64,000 nucleotides of DNA from Cohnella rhizoplanae (GCF_948329515.1 NZ_CAOJCN010000011.1:124001-188000); one strand, 5' to 3'. Positions 17,598 through 25,107 are shown, counted from the first letter of the stretch. Translations and numbers: made by a program. The notes: generated from the sequence alone by a model not told the origin.

Positions 17598-18155
17598 ATG
17601 GAATGGTCTGCGGCGGCAGGACATTTGATTACGATCGGGATTATGGCGATAGCGCTCGGGATGGACGCCTTCTCGCTGGGCATCGGCATCGGGCTGAAGG
17701 GAGTCCGCAAGTTGGACGTGCTCAAGCTGAGCGCGTTGATCGCCTTGTTCCACGTGCTGATGCCTCTCGGCGGCATACTGACGGGGCATTATGTCAGCGG
17801 ACTGCTGGGCGGGGTCGCTACATCGGCGGCCGGCGCGCTGTTGCTGCTGCTGGGCGGACATATGATATACAGCGCGATACGGGGGGAATCCGTAGCCTCG
17901 TTCGACCACCGGACGTTCTGGGGCATGCTCGTGTTCGCGCTCAGCGTGAGCATCGACGCTTTTTCGGTCGGGGTATCGCTCGGCATGTTTTCGGCGCATA
18001 TAATGATCACAGTACTCATGTTCGGTTTCGTGGGCGGAGCGATGAGCGTGCTCGGGCTGCTGCTCGGGCGGAGGGTGAGCCAGTCGCTCGGCGGGTACGG
18101 GGAGGCATTCGGAGGCGTTATTTTGTTTGCATTCGGCCTGCTTTTTTTGATATAA
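17598..18155 (+). CDS. mntP: Manganese efflux pump MntP
   Basis: A 185-residue, six-TM protein exporting Mn2+. The two half-repeats carry the signature aspartates in ALGMDAFSLGIGIG (TM1) and SVSIDAFSVGVSLG (TM4). Length matches the family. The SD AAGGGGG lies before the ATG. In Bacillus the orthologue ywlD occupies the same place between ywlC and ywlE, so synteny supports the call. No Mn-sensing yybP-ykoY riboswitch is visible upstream; the upstream gap is array B. Confidence 0.94.
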   Translation: MEWSAAAGHLITIGIMAIALGMDAFSLGIGIGLKGVRKLDVLKLSALIALFHVLMPLGGILTGHYVSGLLGGVATSAAGALLLLLGGHMIYSAIRGESVASFDHRTFWGMLVFALSVSIDAFSVGVSLGMFSAHIMITVLMFGFVGGAMSVLGLLLGRRVSQSLGGYGEAFGGVILFAFGLLFLI

Positions 18156-18214
18156 CTATTTCACTATAAATAGATGAAGGACGTTCGTCCGTCCAAACGA
18201 GGAGGCTAAGGATC

Positions 18215-18796
18215 ATGCGGCGTATATTGATGGTGTGCACCGGGAATACATGCCGGAGTCCGATGGCCGAAGCGCTGCTGCGCGATTGGGCGGCCAGGAC
18301 CGGCGCGGCGATGGAGATTAGATCCGCGGGCGTGTCGGCCCAATCGGGCATGCCGATCTCGGCGAACGCGGCGGAGACGCTGAGGCGCGGGAACGTGGGG
18401 CTGCCCGGCGCGTCGACGCGGCTCGACCGGGAGCACGTGGAGTGGGCGGATCTCATTCTGACGATGACGACCTCCCACAAGCGAGCGATCACGGAGCGTT
18501 ACCCGCATGCGGCCGGGAAGACATATACCTTGAAGGAGTACGCGCGCCAGAGCGAGGCGCTGCTGCCGGACTTGCGGGAGATGGACCGCCTGCATGCCGA
18601 ATGGCAGGTGGCGCTGGCGCTGGGCCGGCCGTTCCCGGAGGCGGACAAGCGCCGGTTGGCCGAGCTGTCGCGCCGCGCGCCGGACCTGGATATCGCCGAC
18701 CCCTACGGCGGACCGCTTGCGGTGTACGAGGCCTGCGCCAGAGAGATCCGCGAGGCGATCGAGCGGGCGTTCGGCGGGCGCCAAGCTTTGGATTGA
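18215..18796 (+). CDS. ywlE: Protein-arginine phosphatase YwlE (LMW-PTP family)
   Basis: A low-molecular-weight phosphatase of 193 residues. The P-loop VCTGNTCRSPMAEALL at residues ~7-20 contains the threonine that, in characterised YwlE, favours phosphoarginine over phosphotyrosine. The general-acid loop is DIADPYGG near residue 165. The length exceeds the usual ~150, with additional helical sequence around 110-150. It would counteract McsB-type arginine kinases in protein quality control. The SD GGAGG precedes ATG 18215. It sits between mntP and the rpiB unit as in Bacillus. Confidence 0.92.
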   Translation: MRRILMVCTGNTCRSPMAEALLRDWAARTGAAMEIRSAGVSAQSGMPISANAAETLRRGNVGLPGASTRLDREHVEWADLILTMTTSHKRAITERYPHAAGKTYTLKEYARQSEALLPDLREMDRLHAEWQVALALGRPFPEADKRRLAELSRRAPDLDIADPYGGPLAVYEACAREIREAIERAFGGRQALD

Positions 18797-18820
18797 TTGA
18801 ATCCAGCCGTCGTTGCTCTT

Positions 18821-18880
18821 CTCATGAATAAAAGCGCCGCTTGCTCCGTCATGGAGCAAGCGGCGCTTTTTATTCATGAG
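18821..18880. terminator. Bidirectional terminator between ywlE and ypsA
   Basis: A near-perfect inverted repeat with arms of about 27 bases, centred on GTCAT and containing AAAGCGCCGCTTGCTCC. T-runs flank the GC core on both strands, suiting the convergent genes. Confidence 0.92.
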
Positions 18881-18922
18881 AATGCTCAGATCAGCCATGC
18901 GAAGACCGCCGCTGTCCGCGCC

Positions 18923-19537
18923 TCAAATCTCCTCGTTCCAATCGGAACCCTTTTCCCCGTCGTTTTCTGCCTCGCCATATCCGTCCGCCATCTCGATTTG
19001 TTCCTCGTTCGCGGCGCTCTGGATGTCCTCGGAGCTGACGGAGAGATAGACATATCCGTCCTCGCGGCTCTTGCGGAGCGCCTTCTCCTTCATGAACTTC
19101 GGGCTGGCATCCCCGGCCTCCTCGTCGTAGACTAGGATGATGCCCTCCGTCTTGCGCAGGAGCAGATCGTCCCGCGCGGCGAATTGCCAGGGGCCGCTGT
19201 AGGGCTGCTTGCTCACGGCGCCGTAATAGTCCACGTCCTTCAGAATGCCGCGGTAATACTCCTGCTTGTCCTCGCTCCACTTCTCCTCTTGCCCTTCGAA
19301 CGCCGTCAGAATCGACAGCCGCAGATGCGGATAATCCCGTTTGAGCGCGACGACCGACTCGCACGCCCACAGATCCACGCCGTACTGTCCCGGGGTGATG
19401 ACCCACTCGAGTCCTTCTTCGATCAAGGGGATGAGCTTGGCCTCGATCGCTTTTCTTATATAAGGAATGCCCTTGTGTTTTTGTCCGAAAATGCCGAGCT
19501 CGTGCGCGCGGTACCCGGTAATCAGCAGATTGTTCAT
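18923..19537 (-). CDS. ypsA: YpsA-like DUF1273 (SLOG superfamily) protein
   Basis: A 204-residue DUF1273 protein. The SLOG Rossmann fold is suggested by NNLLITGYRAHELGIF at the N-terminus and WVITPGQYGVDLWAC around residue 45-60. The C-terminal 25 residues are acidic and variable. Bacillus YpsA affects cell division and stress resistance, and SLOG proteins probably bind nucleotide-derived ligands. The start is preceded by TAAGGAG on the minus strand. In Bacillus ypsA lies elsewhere, so its place between ywlE and rpiB is lineage-specific. Confidence 0.88.
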   Translation of the reverse strand: MNNLLITGYRAHELGIFGQKHKGIPYIRKAIEAKLIPLIEEGLEWVITPGQYGVDLWACESVVALKRDYPHLRLSILTAFEGQEEKWSEDKQEYYRGILKDVDYYGAVSKQPYSGPWQFAARDDLLLRKTEGIILVYDEEAGDASPKFMKEKALRKSREDGYVYLSVSSEDIQSAANEEQIEMADGYGEAENDGEKGSDWNEEI

Positions 19538-19587
19538 GCAAGCTCCTTACTTAGCCGTATTAAGGATTATTATAGTCTATTTTGCGA

Positions 19588-19616
19588 TTGACTTCGGCAT
19601 TTTCCTTCGATATGAT
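19588..19616 (+). promoter_or_regulatory. Sigma-A promoter of the rpiB-ywlG-glyA riboswitch leader
   Basis: TTGACT (19588-19593) and TATGAT (19611-19616) with a 17-base spacer. Transcription would start just before the ZTP aptamer. A second TATAAT at 19763-19768, after the riboswitch terminator, could give some switch-independent transcription but has no good -35. Confidence 0.8.
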
Positions 19617-19633
19617 GGAGCTACAAGTTGCAG

Positions 19634-19740
19634 TTCCGGTGTAACTGGCGACACAAGTGGGATTAACCACAGTGGAGCACCGGAATGTCGGCCGGTCGCC
19701 TGGGCAGAGAGCAGCGTGCTTTAGCACGCGTGCTCTTTTT
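19634..19740 (+). ncRNA. ZTP (pfl-motif) riboswitch with terminator expression platform
   Basis: P1 is TTCCGGTG (19634-19641) paired with CACCGGAA (19678-19685). Conserved ACTGGCGACA follows P1, then the GTGG/CCAC hairpin (19657-19670). The 3' domain CCGGTCGCCTGGGCA matches the pfl consensus. The platform is an intrinsic terminator: AGAGCA-GCGTGC (19708-19719), TTTA, GCACGC-G-TGCTCT, then TTTT. ZTP accumulates when 10-formyl-folate is low, and ZTP riboswitches turn on one-carbon and purine genes. Here the target is rpiB-ywlG-glyA. Confidence 0.88.
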
Positions 19741-19800
19741 CGTCTTTTTGCGGCAAATTCGGTATAATACATCTGACAATCAAGGGAGGTAGGTACAGTC

Positions 19801-20259
19801 ATGATCATCGCTATCGGCGCCGACCACGCGGGCTATCGTCTCAAGGACGTCATCGTCCCGTTCCTGGAAGCGCAGGGTCACCAGATTATCGATCTCGGAT
19901 GCCATTGCGGGGATTCGGTGGATTATCCGGATTATGCCGTGCCCGTATGCGACAAGGTCGTCCGCGGCGAAGCGGACAGGGGAATCCTGATCTGCGGGAC
20001 CGGGATCGGCATGTCGATCGCGGCCAACAAGACGCCGGGCATCCGCTGCGCGCTCGTGCACGATCTGTTCTCGGCCAAGGCGACGCGCGAGCACAACGAC
20101 ACCAACGTGCTGGCGATGGGAGAGCGCGTCGTCGGTCCGGGCGTCGCCGAAGAGATCGTCCGCGTCTGGCTCGATACGCCCTTCTCCGAGGGGCCGCGCC
20201 ATATCGGCCGGCTGAACAAGGTCAAGGCGCTCGAGGAGCAGCAGGCTCTTCACCCATGA
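19801..20259 (+). CDS. rpiB: Ribose-5-phosphate isomerase B
   Basis: A 152-residue RpiB interconverting ribose-5-P and ribulose-5-P, supplying PRPP for nucleotide synthesis. The N-terminal IGADHAGYRLK motif and the CGTGIGMSIAANK active-site loop are intact, as is HDLFSAKATREHNDTNVL. The SD GGGAGGTAGG precedes the ATG. It is the first gene behind the ZTP riboswitch and is followed 25 bases later by ywlG. Allose-6-P isomerase activity is a family alternative, but synteny and control favour pentose phosphate. Confidence 0.95.
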   Translation: MIIAIGADHAGYRLKDVIVPFLEAQGHQIIDLGCHCGDSVDYPDYAVPVCDKVVRGEADRGILICGTGIGMSIAANKTPGIRCALVHDLFSAKATREHNDTNVLAMGERVVGPGVAEEIVRVWLDTPFSEGPRHIGRLNKVKALEEQQALHP

Positions 20260-20284
20260 GCGGACCGGGAGGCGCGAGGCGACG

Positions 20285-20878
20285 ATGACTGACCAAGACC
20301 AAGCGATGCCCGTCGCGGGCCAAGTCGAGCGGGCGCTGTCCGAGCTGGCCGAAGCCGCCCTTCTGGGCGCGGGACAGATCGTCGTGCTGGGCGTCAGCAC
20401 GAGCGAGGTGCAGGGACGCCGCATCGGCACGTCCGGCGCGCCTGCCGTCGCCCGGGAGATCTATGAGGGCGTCCGCCGCGTTCGCGCGCGGCATGGCTTC
20501 GAGACCGTGTGGCAGTGCTGCGAGCATCTGAACCGCGCGCTCGTGACGGAGCGCGCCCTGGCCGCCGCCAAGGGCTGGACGATCGTATCGGCCGTGCCGG
20601 TCCCCAAGGCCGGAGGCTCCATGGCGGCGTACGCATACGGCCAGCTGGCCGATCCGTGCCTCGTCGAGGCGGTATCCGTCGACGCGGGCCTGGATATCGG
20701 CGAGACGCTGATCGGCATGCATCTGCGCCCGGTTGCCGTGCCCGTGAGGCCGTCCAGCCGCTGGATCGGCGAGGCGCGGGTGGCGATGGCCTATTCGCGG
20801 CCCAAGCTGATCGGCGGCGAGCGGGCGGTATACGCGCGGCAGCCCGAAGCGGCGCCGCCGTCCGGCACTTGCGACTGA
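20285..20878 (+). CDS. ywlG: UPF0340/TIGR01440 family protein YwlG
   Basis: A 197-residue conserved protein of unknown function, orthologous by sequence and position to Bacillus YwlG. Conserved stretches are VLGVSTSEVQGRRIGTSG, WQCCEHLNRALVTER and VPKAGGSMAAYAY. It lies between rpiB and glyA in Bacillus too, which hints at a link to pentose or one-carbon metabolism, but no reaction is known. The C-terminus is proline-rich and variable. Confidence 0.9.
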   Translation: MTDQDQAMPVAGQVERALSELAEAALLGAGQIVVLGVSTSEVQGRRIGTSGAPAVAREIYEGVRRVRARHGFETVWQCCEHLNRALVTERALAAAKGWTIVSAVPVPKAGGSMAAYAYGQLADPCLVEAVSVDAGLDIGETLIGMHLRPVAVPVRPSSRWIGEARVAMAYSRPKLIGGERAVYARQPEAAPPSGTCD

Positions 20879-20971
20879 GGCTGGCCGTTGCCGTTAATCT
20901 GCCGCTAGGCGGGCCAATTACCGAACCTTTAATAATAAATCTAATGCCTATAATCCTAAGGAGGACTACCC

Positions 20972-22222
20972 ATGACCGCCAACCTGCGCAAACAAGACCC
21001 CGAGATCGTCAAAGCCCTTAACCTGGAGCTCGGCCGCCAACGCGACAACCTGGAGCTGATCGCTTCCGAGAACATCGTCAGCGAGGCCGTGCTCGAAGCG
21101 ATGGGCACCGTGCTGACCAACAAGTATGCCGAAGGCTACCCGGGCAAGCGTTACTACGGCGGCTGCGAGTACGTCGACATTCCTGAAGAAATCGCGCGCA
21201 ACCGCGCCAAGGAGCTGTTCGGCGCCGAGCACGCCAACGTCCAGCCGCACTCCGGCGCGCAGGCCAACCTCGCCGTCTATCTGGCGGCGCTGAAGCCGGG
21301 CGACACCGTGCTCGGCATGAACCTGGCGCACGGCGGTCACCTGACGCACGGCAGCCCCGTCAACGCATCGGGCATTCTTTACAACTTCGTTGCCTATGGC
21401 GTGGACGAGCAGACGTTCACCATTAACTACGACGAAGTCCGCAAGGCTGCGTTCAAGCACCGTCCGCGCATGATCGTCGCCGGCGCGAGCGCTTATCCGC
21501 GCATCATCGACTTCGAGGTGCTCGGTCAGATCGCGAACGACGTAGGCGCCTTGTTCATGGTCGACATGGCTCACATCGCCGGCCTCGTGGCGGGCGGCCA
21601 GCATCCGAGCCCGGTGCCGCATGCGCACTTCGTCACGACGACCACGCACAAGACGCTGCGCGGTCCGCGCGGCGGCCTGATTCTCTGCACCAAGCCTTGG
21701 GCGGCCGCGATCGACAAGGCCGTCTTCCCGGGCACGCAGGGCGGACCGCTCATGCACACGATCGCGGCCAAGGCCGTCGCGCTCGGCGAAGCGCTGCAGC
21801 CGTCGTTCAAGGACTACGCGGCGAACGTCGTGACCAACGCCAAGGCGCTGGCCGAGACGCTGACCGCCGAGGGCATTAACCTCGTCTCCGGCGGCACCGA
21901 CAACCATCTCATGCTCGTCGACACGCGCAACCTGAACATCACGGGCAAAGACGCCGAGCACGTTCTGGATTCCGTCGGCATCACCGTCAACAAGAACGCG
22001 ATTCCGTTCGATCCGACGAGCCCGTTCATCACGAGCGGCGTCCGTATCGGCACCCCGGCCGTCACCTCGCGCGGCATGGACGCTGCGGCGATGCGGAAGA
22101 TCGGCCAAGCGATCGCGCTGACGCTGAAGAATGCCAAGGACGAATCCAAGCTGGACGAGGCCCGCAAGCTCGTGCGCGAGCTGTCCGCCCAATACCCGCT
22201 GTACCAAGGACTTGAATACTAA
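20972..22222 (+). CDS. glyA: Serine hydroxymethyltransferase
   Basis: A 416-residue PLP enzyme converting serine plus tetrahydrofolate to glycine plus 5,10-methylene-THF, a main one-carbon source. The PLP lysine lies in TTTTHKTLRGPRGG. IASENIVS at the N-terminus, YAEGYPGKRYYGGCEYVD and PFDPTSPFITSGVRIGTPA are conserved. The SD TAAGGAGG precedes the ATG. It is the last gene of the ZTP-switched unit, fitting the known role of ZTP as an alarm for low formyl-folate, and a terminator follows. Confidence 0.97.
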   Translation: MTANLRKQDPEIVKALNLELGRQRDNLELIASENIVSEAVLEAMGTVLTNKYAEGYPGKRYYGGCEYVDIPEEIARNRAKELFGAEHANVQPHSGAQANLAVYLAALKPGDTVLGMNLAHGGHLTHGSPVNASGILYNFVAYGVDEQTFTINYDEVRKAAFKHRPRMIVAGASAYPRIIDFEVLGQIANDVGALFMVDMAHIAGLVAGGQHPSPVPHAHFVTTTTHKTLRGPRGGLILCTKPWAAAIDKAVFPGTQGGPLMHTIAAKAVALGEALQPSFKDYAANVVTNAKALAETLTAEGINLVSGGTDNHLMLVDTRNLNITGKDAEHVLDSVGITVNKNAIPFDPTSPFITSGVRIGTPAVTSRGMDAAAMRKIGQAIALTLKNAKDESKLDEARKLVRELSAQYPLYQGLEY

Positions 22223-22255
22223 GAATTAGACTTGCAGCACGTGCCATATACAGGT

Positions 22256-22305
22256 ATCGGCGCCCAATTTTGTGCCTTGATGGCCGAATGGGGCGCCGAT
22301 TGTTT
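22256..22305 (+). terminator. Intrinsic terminator of glyA
   Basis: ATCGGCGCCC (22256-22265) pairs with GGGCGCCGAT (22291-22300) across a 25-base loop, followed by TGTTT. Confidence 0.75.
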
Positions 22306-22330
22306 GACGATTCGAGACAATCGGTATAAA
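22304..22330 (+). promoter_or_regulatory. Promoter of the c-di-AMP riboswitch leader
   Basis: TTGACG (22304-22309) and TATAAA (22325-22330), spacer 15. It is well placed just before the aptamer. The short spacer makes the exact boxes uncertain. Confidence 0.55.
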
Positions 22331-22331
22331 C

Positions 22332-22475
22332 TAAGTGTACGCTTAATTCCCGGCATCGGCCGGGAAACGGGGGAACCGAATCTTCACGGGGCGAATTGAT
22401 GCCGTCAGGCATCATAGGGTACCATCTTACCCGAGTCCGTCAGCTAACCTCGTAGGCAGTGGATGGGTCCATCTA
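22332..22475 (+). ncRNA. Cyclic-di-AMP (ydaO/yuaA) riboswitch aptamer
   Basis: The hallmark elements occur in order: CGCTTAATTC, a CCCGGC/GCCGGG hairpin, ACGGGGGAACCGAA, GGGGCGAATTGATG, a GATGCC...GGCATC hairpin, AGGGTACC, then CCGAGTCCGTCAGCTAACC and TCGTAGGC. This matches the ydaO consensus closely. These riboswitches are normally OFF switches that stop transcription when c-di-AMP is high, controlling potassium, osmolyte and wall-lysis genes. Here the downstream gene is a KamA-family protein. Confidence 0.93.
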
Positions 22476-22493
22476 ATTTATTGAAGCTTGAAT

Positions 22494-22581
22494 GACCCTC
22501 GCCGGGTCTTTTGGCGTCTCTACAAGACCCCTCTGTCTGGCTAAGCGTACCGCGCGCGCCTCCTGCAGAAGGGTCTTTTCT
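22494..22581 (+). terminator. Riboswitch expression platform with alternating GACCC/GGGTC segments
   Basis: Four complementary segments lie in series: GACCC 22494-22498, GGGTCTT 22504-22510, AAGACCC 22524-22530 and GGGTCTT 22571-22577. Segments 1+2 and 3+4 give hairpins followed by TTTT; segments 2+3 give an alternative 7-bp stem excluding both. This is a plausible terminator/antiterminator choice for the upstream aptamer. Confidence 0.6.
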
Positions 22582-22628
22582 GTCCTTCCGGGCGTGTCGA
22601 CACTAGACCGGAGAAGGAGGAATTCACG

Positions 22629-23708
22629 TTGGCCATGCCGGAATTCGCCAGAAACGTGGACCATGACGCTGCCGCTCCGATTTGCACGAATACGAATACG
22701 TACTACCATAAACTGATCGACTGGGACAATGCGGACGACCCGCTCCGCAAGCTGTTGTCCCCTGCGCTGCCGAAGACCGGCGGCAAGGGGGTATGGGGCG
22801 CCTCGGACGAAGAGGCCGAGTATCTCGCCCAAGGGTACCGCCACAAGTTCCGGGCATCCGCTTTTCTGATGCTTCCCGAGACGGAGGCCGAGGAAGGCGT
22901 GACGCCCGCGCTCGAATACATCGCTTCCCACCCGGAGATCCGGCAGGTCATCCTGGCCGGCGGGGACTGCTTCAGTCTCCCTACGGCGAAGCTGCGCAAG
23001 CTGATCGAGAGCCTGCGGGCGATCCCGCACGTGGGCATTATCCGTCTCAGCACGCGCACGCCGGTGATGGACCCCGTACGCATATCCGAGGATCGGGGAC
23101 TGCTGCGGCTCATCCGTGAGTATTCGACCCCTGCCAAGCCGATCTACCTGATGGTTCACGTCCATCATCCCAGGGAGATGACGGCCGAGGCGACCCGGTC
23201 GCTGCGCTCCCTCCGCGACGCCGGAGCCGTGATCGTGAACCGCACGCCGATCCTGGGCGGTATCAACGACGCGCCCGAACTGCTCGGAGAGCTGCTGGAG
23301 CTGCTGGAGCTGGCAGGCGTGACGCCGTATTACTTTTTCGTCGATCGTCCCCGCGACGACGATTGCCAGTTCGCGGTACCGCTGGCCAAGGCTTACAGAC
23401 TCGTCGAGCAAGCCAAGCTGACGACCGCGGGGTTGGGCCGCCGCGCGCGTCTTGCGGTGAATCACGATGCGGGCTTCATCGAGGTGCTGGCCGTTGAGAG
23501 CGGCAAGGCGTACCTGAAGTTCCATGCGTCGCCCGACGACGAGGCGGGCAAGTTCATCACGGCGGATTGCCCCGAGGATGCGCTGTGGCTGAACGATCTG
23601 CCGGGCAGCGAATCCCGGATCGGATCGGTGCAGATCGATTGGACGGACTCCGAGGATTACGGCCTTCATACTTCCTACGTCAAGCGCCCGTACCAGATCG
23701 GGGACTGA
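22629..23708 (+). CDS. KamA-family (lysine 2,3-aminomutase-like) protein lacking the radical-SAM cysteine motif
   Basis: A 359-residue protein similar along its length to KamA/YodO/EpmB-type radical SAM aminomutases. QGYRHKF, VILAGGD, RAIPHVGIIRLSTRTPV, IYLMVHVHHPREMT, NRTPILGGIND and GVTPYYFFVDRP follow the family order. The family's Cx3Cx2C iron-sulphur motif, expected between HKF (about residue 75) and VTPALEYI, is absent: about 18 residues seem deleted in frame. TTG 22629 follows AAGGAGG at 8 bases. A c-di-AMP riboswitch precedes it. True KamA makes beta-lysine, an osmolyte precursor, which would suit c-di-AMP control. Without the cluster the radical reaction should be impossible, so it is a decayed enzyme or a repurposed PLP or ligand-binding protein. 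Confidence 0.8.
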   Translation: MAMPEFARNVDHDAAAPICTNTNTYYHKLIDWDNADDPLRKLLSPALPKTGGKGVWGASDEEAEYLAQGYRHKFRASAFLMLPETEAEEGVTPALEYIASHPEIRQVILAGGDCFSLPTAKLRKLIESLRAIPHVGIIRLSTRTPVMDPVRISEDRGLLRLIREYSTPAKPIYLMVHVHHPREMTAEATRSLRSLRDAGAVIVNRTPILGGINDAPELLGELLELLELAGVTPYYFFVDRPRDDDCQFAVPLAKAYRLVEQAKLTTAGLGRRARLAVNHDAGFIEVLAVESGKAYLKFHASPDDEAGKFITADCPEDALWLNDLPGSESRIGSVQIDWTDSEDYGLHTSYVKRPYQIGD

Positions 23709-23727
23709 CGGATCGCGCAGAGGCGCC

Positions 23728-23770
23728 ATACATCCGGTTTTGCCTTTGCGGGCGGGCCGGATGTATATTT
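23728..23770 (+). terminator. Intrinsic terminator of the KamA-like gene
   Basis: ATACATCCGG (23728-23737) pairs with CCGGATGTAT (23757-23766), followed by ATTTATAT. Confidence 0.75.
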
Positions 23771-23806
23771 ATATGGACGGATACTCGGAGGCCATCGGGG
23801 ATATGT

Positions 23807-23832
23807 TGAAACGGTCGGCCCGCGTCTTCGTA
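23807..23832 (+). promoter_or_regulatory. ECF sigma (SigW-type) promoter of pspA
   Basis: TGAAAC at 23807-23812 and CGTA at 23829-23832 are separated by exactly 16 bases, the textbook SigW arrangement. In Bacillus subtilis pspA is a SigW target. It lies 49 bases before the pspA ATG. Confidence 0.8.
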
Positions 23833-23880
23833 TTACCCTACATAGCCGCGAACAAGCGGACAAGAGGAGGATTCGTGTAA

Positions 23881-24549
23881 ATGTCTATTTTCAAACGATT
23901 GCGCGATCTCACGCTGTCGAACGTATATTCCCTGATTGAAAAAGCGGAAGACCCGGTCAAGATGACCGATCAATATCTGCGCGACATGGCGGAGGATCTC
24001 GAGGATGCGGAGAAGGCGGTCGCCGCCCAGATCGCGATCGAGAAGCGCTTCAAGCAGCTGTACGAAGAGCAGTCGGCGCTCGTCGCCAAGCGCGAGGAGC
24101 AAGCGAACATGGCCGCGCAGGCCAAGAACATCGACCTGGCCCGCCGCGCGCTCGAAGAAAAGAAGGCTGCAGAGATCAAGGTTGGCGAGTACAAAGCCAG
24201 CTACGAGCAGAACAAGCAGGCGGCGGACAATCTGCGCCTGAAGCTCGACGAGATGCGCAAGCAGTTCACCGAGCTGAAGAACCGGCGCGAGACGCTGGTC
24301 GCCAGAGCCAACGCGGCGAAGGCGCAGGCCGGCATCAACAAGGCGATGGCGGGCTTCGGCTCCGACACCGCGATGTCCGGTCTCAGCCGGATGGAAGAGA
24401 AGGTCCGGCAGATGGAAGCCCATGCGGAGGCGACCGAAGAGCTCAGCCAGTCCAAGGGCAAGTCGCTGGACGACGAATTCGCGGCGCTCGGCAAGGACAA
24501 AGCGGTCGAAGACGAACTGGCCGCCCTGATGAAAAAGTACGAGAGCTAA
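23881..24549 (+). CDS. pspA: PspA/IM30 phage-shock protein
   Basis: A 222-residue ESCRT-III-like membrane-binding protein. The amphipathic N-terminus (MSIFKRLRDLTLSNVYSLIE) and EDPVKMTDQYLRDM are conserved. Most of the rest is charged alpha-helical coiled coil (about 25-190). It would form rods on stressed membranes and limit proton leakage. AGAGGAGG precedes the ATG. A SigW-type promoter lies upstream. It is followed, after a terminator, by the DUF350-DUF4178-DUF4247 genes that commonly accompany PspA in Firmicutes. Confidence 0.95.
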   Translation: MSIFKRLRDLTLSNVYSLIEKAEDPVKMTDQYLRDMAEDLEDAEKAVAAQIAIEKRFKQLYEEQSALVAKREEQANMAAQAKNIDLARRALEEKKAAEIKVGEYKASYEQNKQAADNLRLKLDEMRKQFTELKNRRETLVARANAAKAQAGINKAMAGFGSDTAMSGLSRMEEKVRQMEAHAEATEELSQSKGKSLDDEFAALGKDKAVEDELAALMKKYES

Positions 24550-24562
24550 GGCGGCGCCAAGA

Positions 24563-24590
24563 GGACTCCCCCCGCGGGGGTCCTTTTTTT
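24563..24590 (+). terminator. Intrinsic terminator of pspA
   Basis: GGACTCCCC / GGGGGTCC around a CCGC loop, followed by seven T. Some read-through to the DUF350 genes is possible. Confidence 0.9.
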
Positions 24591-24614
24591 AAACGCTTGG
24601 GGGCCGCAAGGCCG

Positions 24615-24644
24615 TTGCGGCATGAATTCAAACTAAGCTAAAAT
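24615..24644 (+). promoter_or_regulatory. Candidate sigma-A promoter of the DUF350 operon
   Basis: TTGCGG (24615-24620) and TAAAAT (24639-24644), spacer 18, between the pspA terminator and the DUF350 start. Confidence 0.5.
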
Positions 24645-24678
24645 AAGGTAACACATTCAGTTGGAGGAGAGACGTTCA

Positions 24679-25083
24679 TTGACGATTGAAAACGTGATCG
24701 GCACGCTGCTGTGGACGGCGGCAGGCGCGGTGCTCCTGTTCATACTCATGGGCATCGACGCTTACTTTACCAAGTACAAGGATCTGGCCGAGATGAAGCG
24801 GGGCAATACGGCGGTCGCCATCCGCTTCGTGCTGAAGCTCTTGGCGCAGGGCTATATTCTGTCGCGATCGATCGTGACGTCCGACGATCTCGGCGAGGCG
24901 CTGCTCGTCTCGTTCATCTCGTTCGTGATCCTGTTCGTGCTGGAATGGATCGTCGAGCTCGCGTTCCGGAAGATCGGAGATCTGCGCTTGGACGAGGGCG
25001 TGCGGGACGGCGTCGTGGGACACGGACTGATCGCCGGTTCCCTGCATCTGGTCGGGGCGCTGATTATCGGCTCGTGCCTGTAA
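24679..25083 (+). CDS. DUF350 family membrane protein
   Basis: A 134-residue protein with about four TM helices: TLLWTAAGAVLLFILMGI near the start, AIRFVLKLLAQGYILS, LLVSFISFVILFVLEWIVE, and a C-terminal LIAGSLHLVGALIIGS. TTG 24679 is chosen because GGAGGAG lies 8 bases upstream; the frame's earlier TTG at 24661 overlaps that SD. DUF350 proteins occur in pspA stress clusters, and their function is unknown. The DUF4178 gene follows 24 bases later. Confidence 0.85.
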   Translation: MTIENVIGTLLWTAAGAVLLFILMGIDAYFTKYKDLAEMKRGNTAVAIRFVLKLLAQGYILSRSIVTSDDLGEALLVSFISFVILFVLEWIVELAFRKIGDLRLDEGVRDGVVGHGLIAGSLHLVGALIIGSCL

Positions 25084-25107
25084 GGCAGCGGGGAGGAGGA
25101 CACGAGG

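Noticed and set aside
16684..17628. Overlapping small coding frames with repeated HNSAYS/HQLTSPPADA-like peptides
   Set aside because: They are translations of the 62-bp repeat in several frames, lack ribosome-binding sites and do not resemble any protein family.
22494..22581. T-box leader for the KamA-like gene
   Set aside because: No specifier loop or TGGNACCGCGNN-type T-box sequence is present; the upstream aptamer is clearly ydaO-type.
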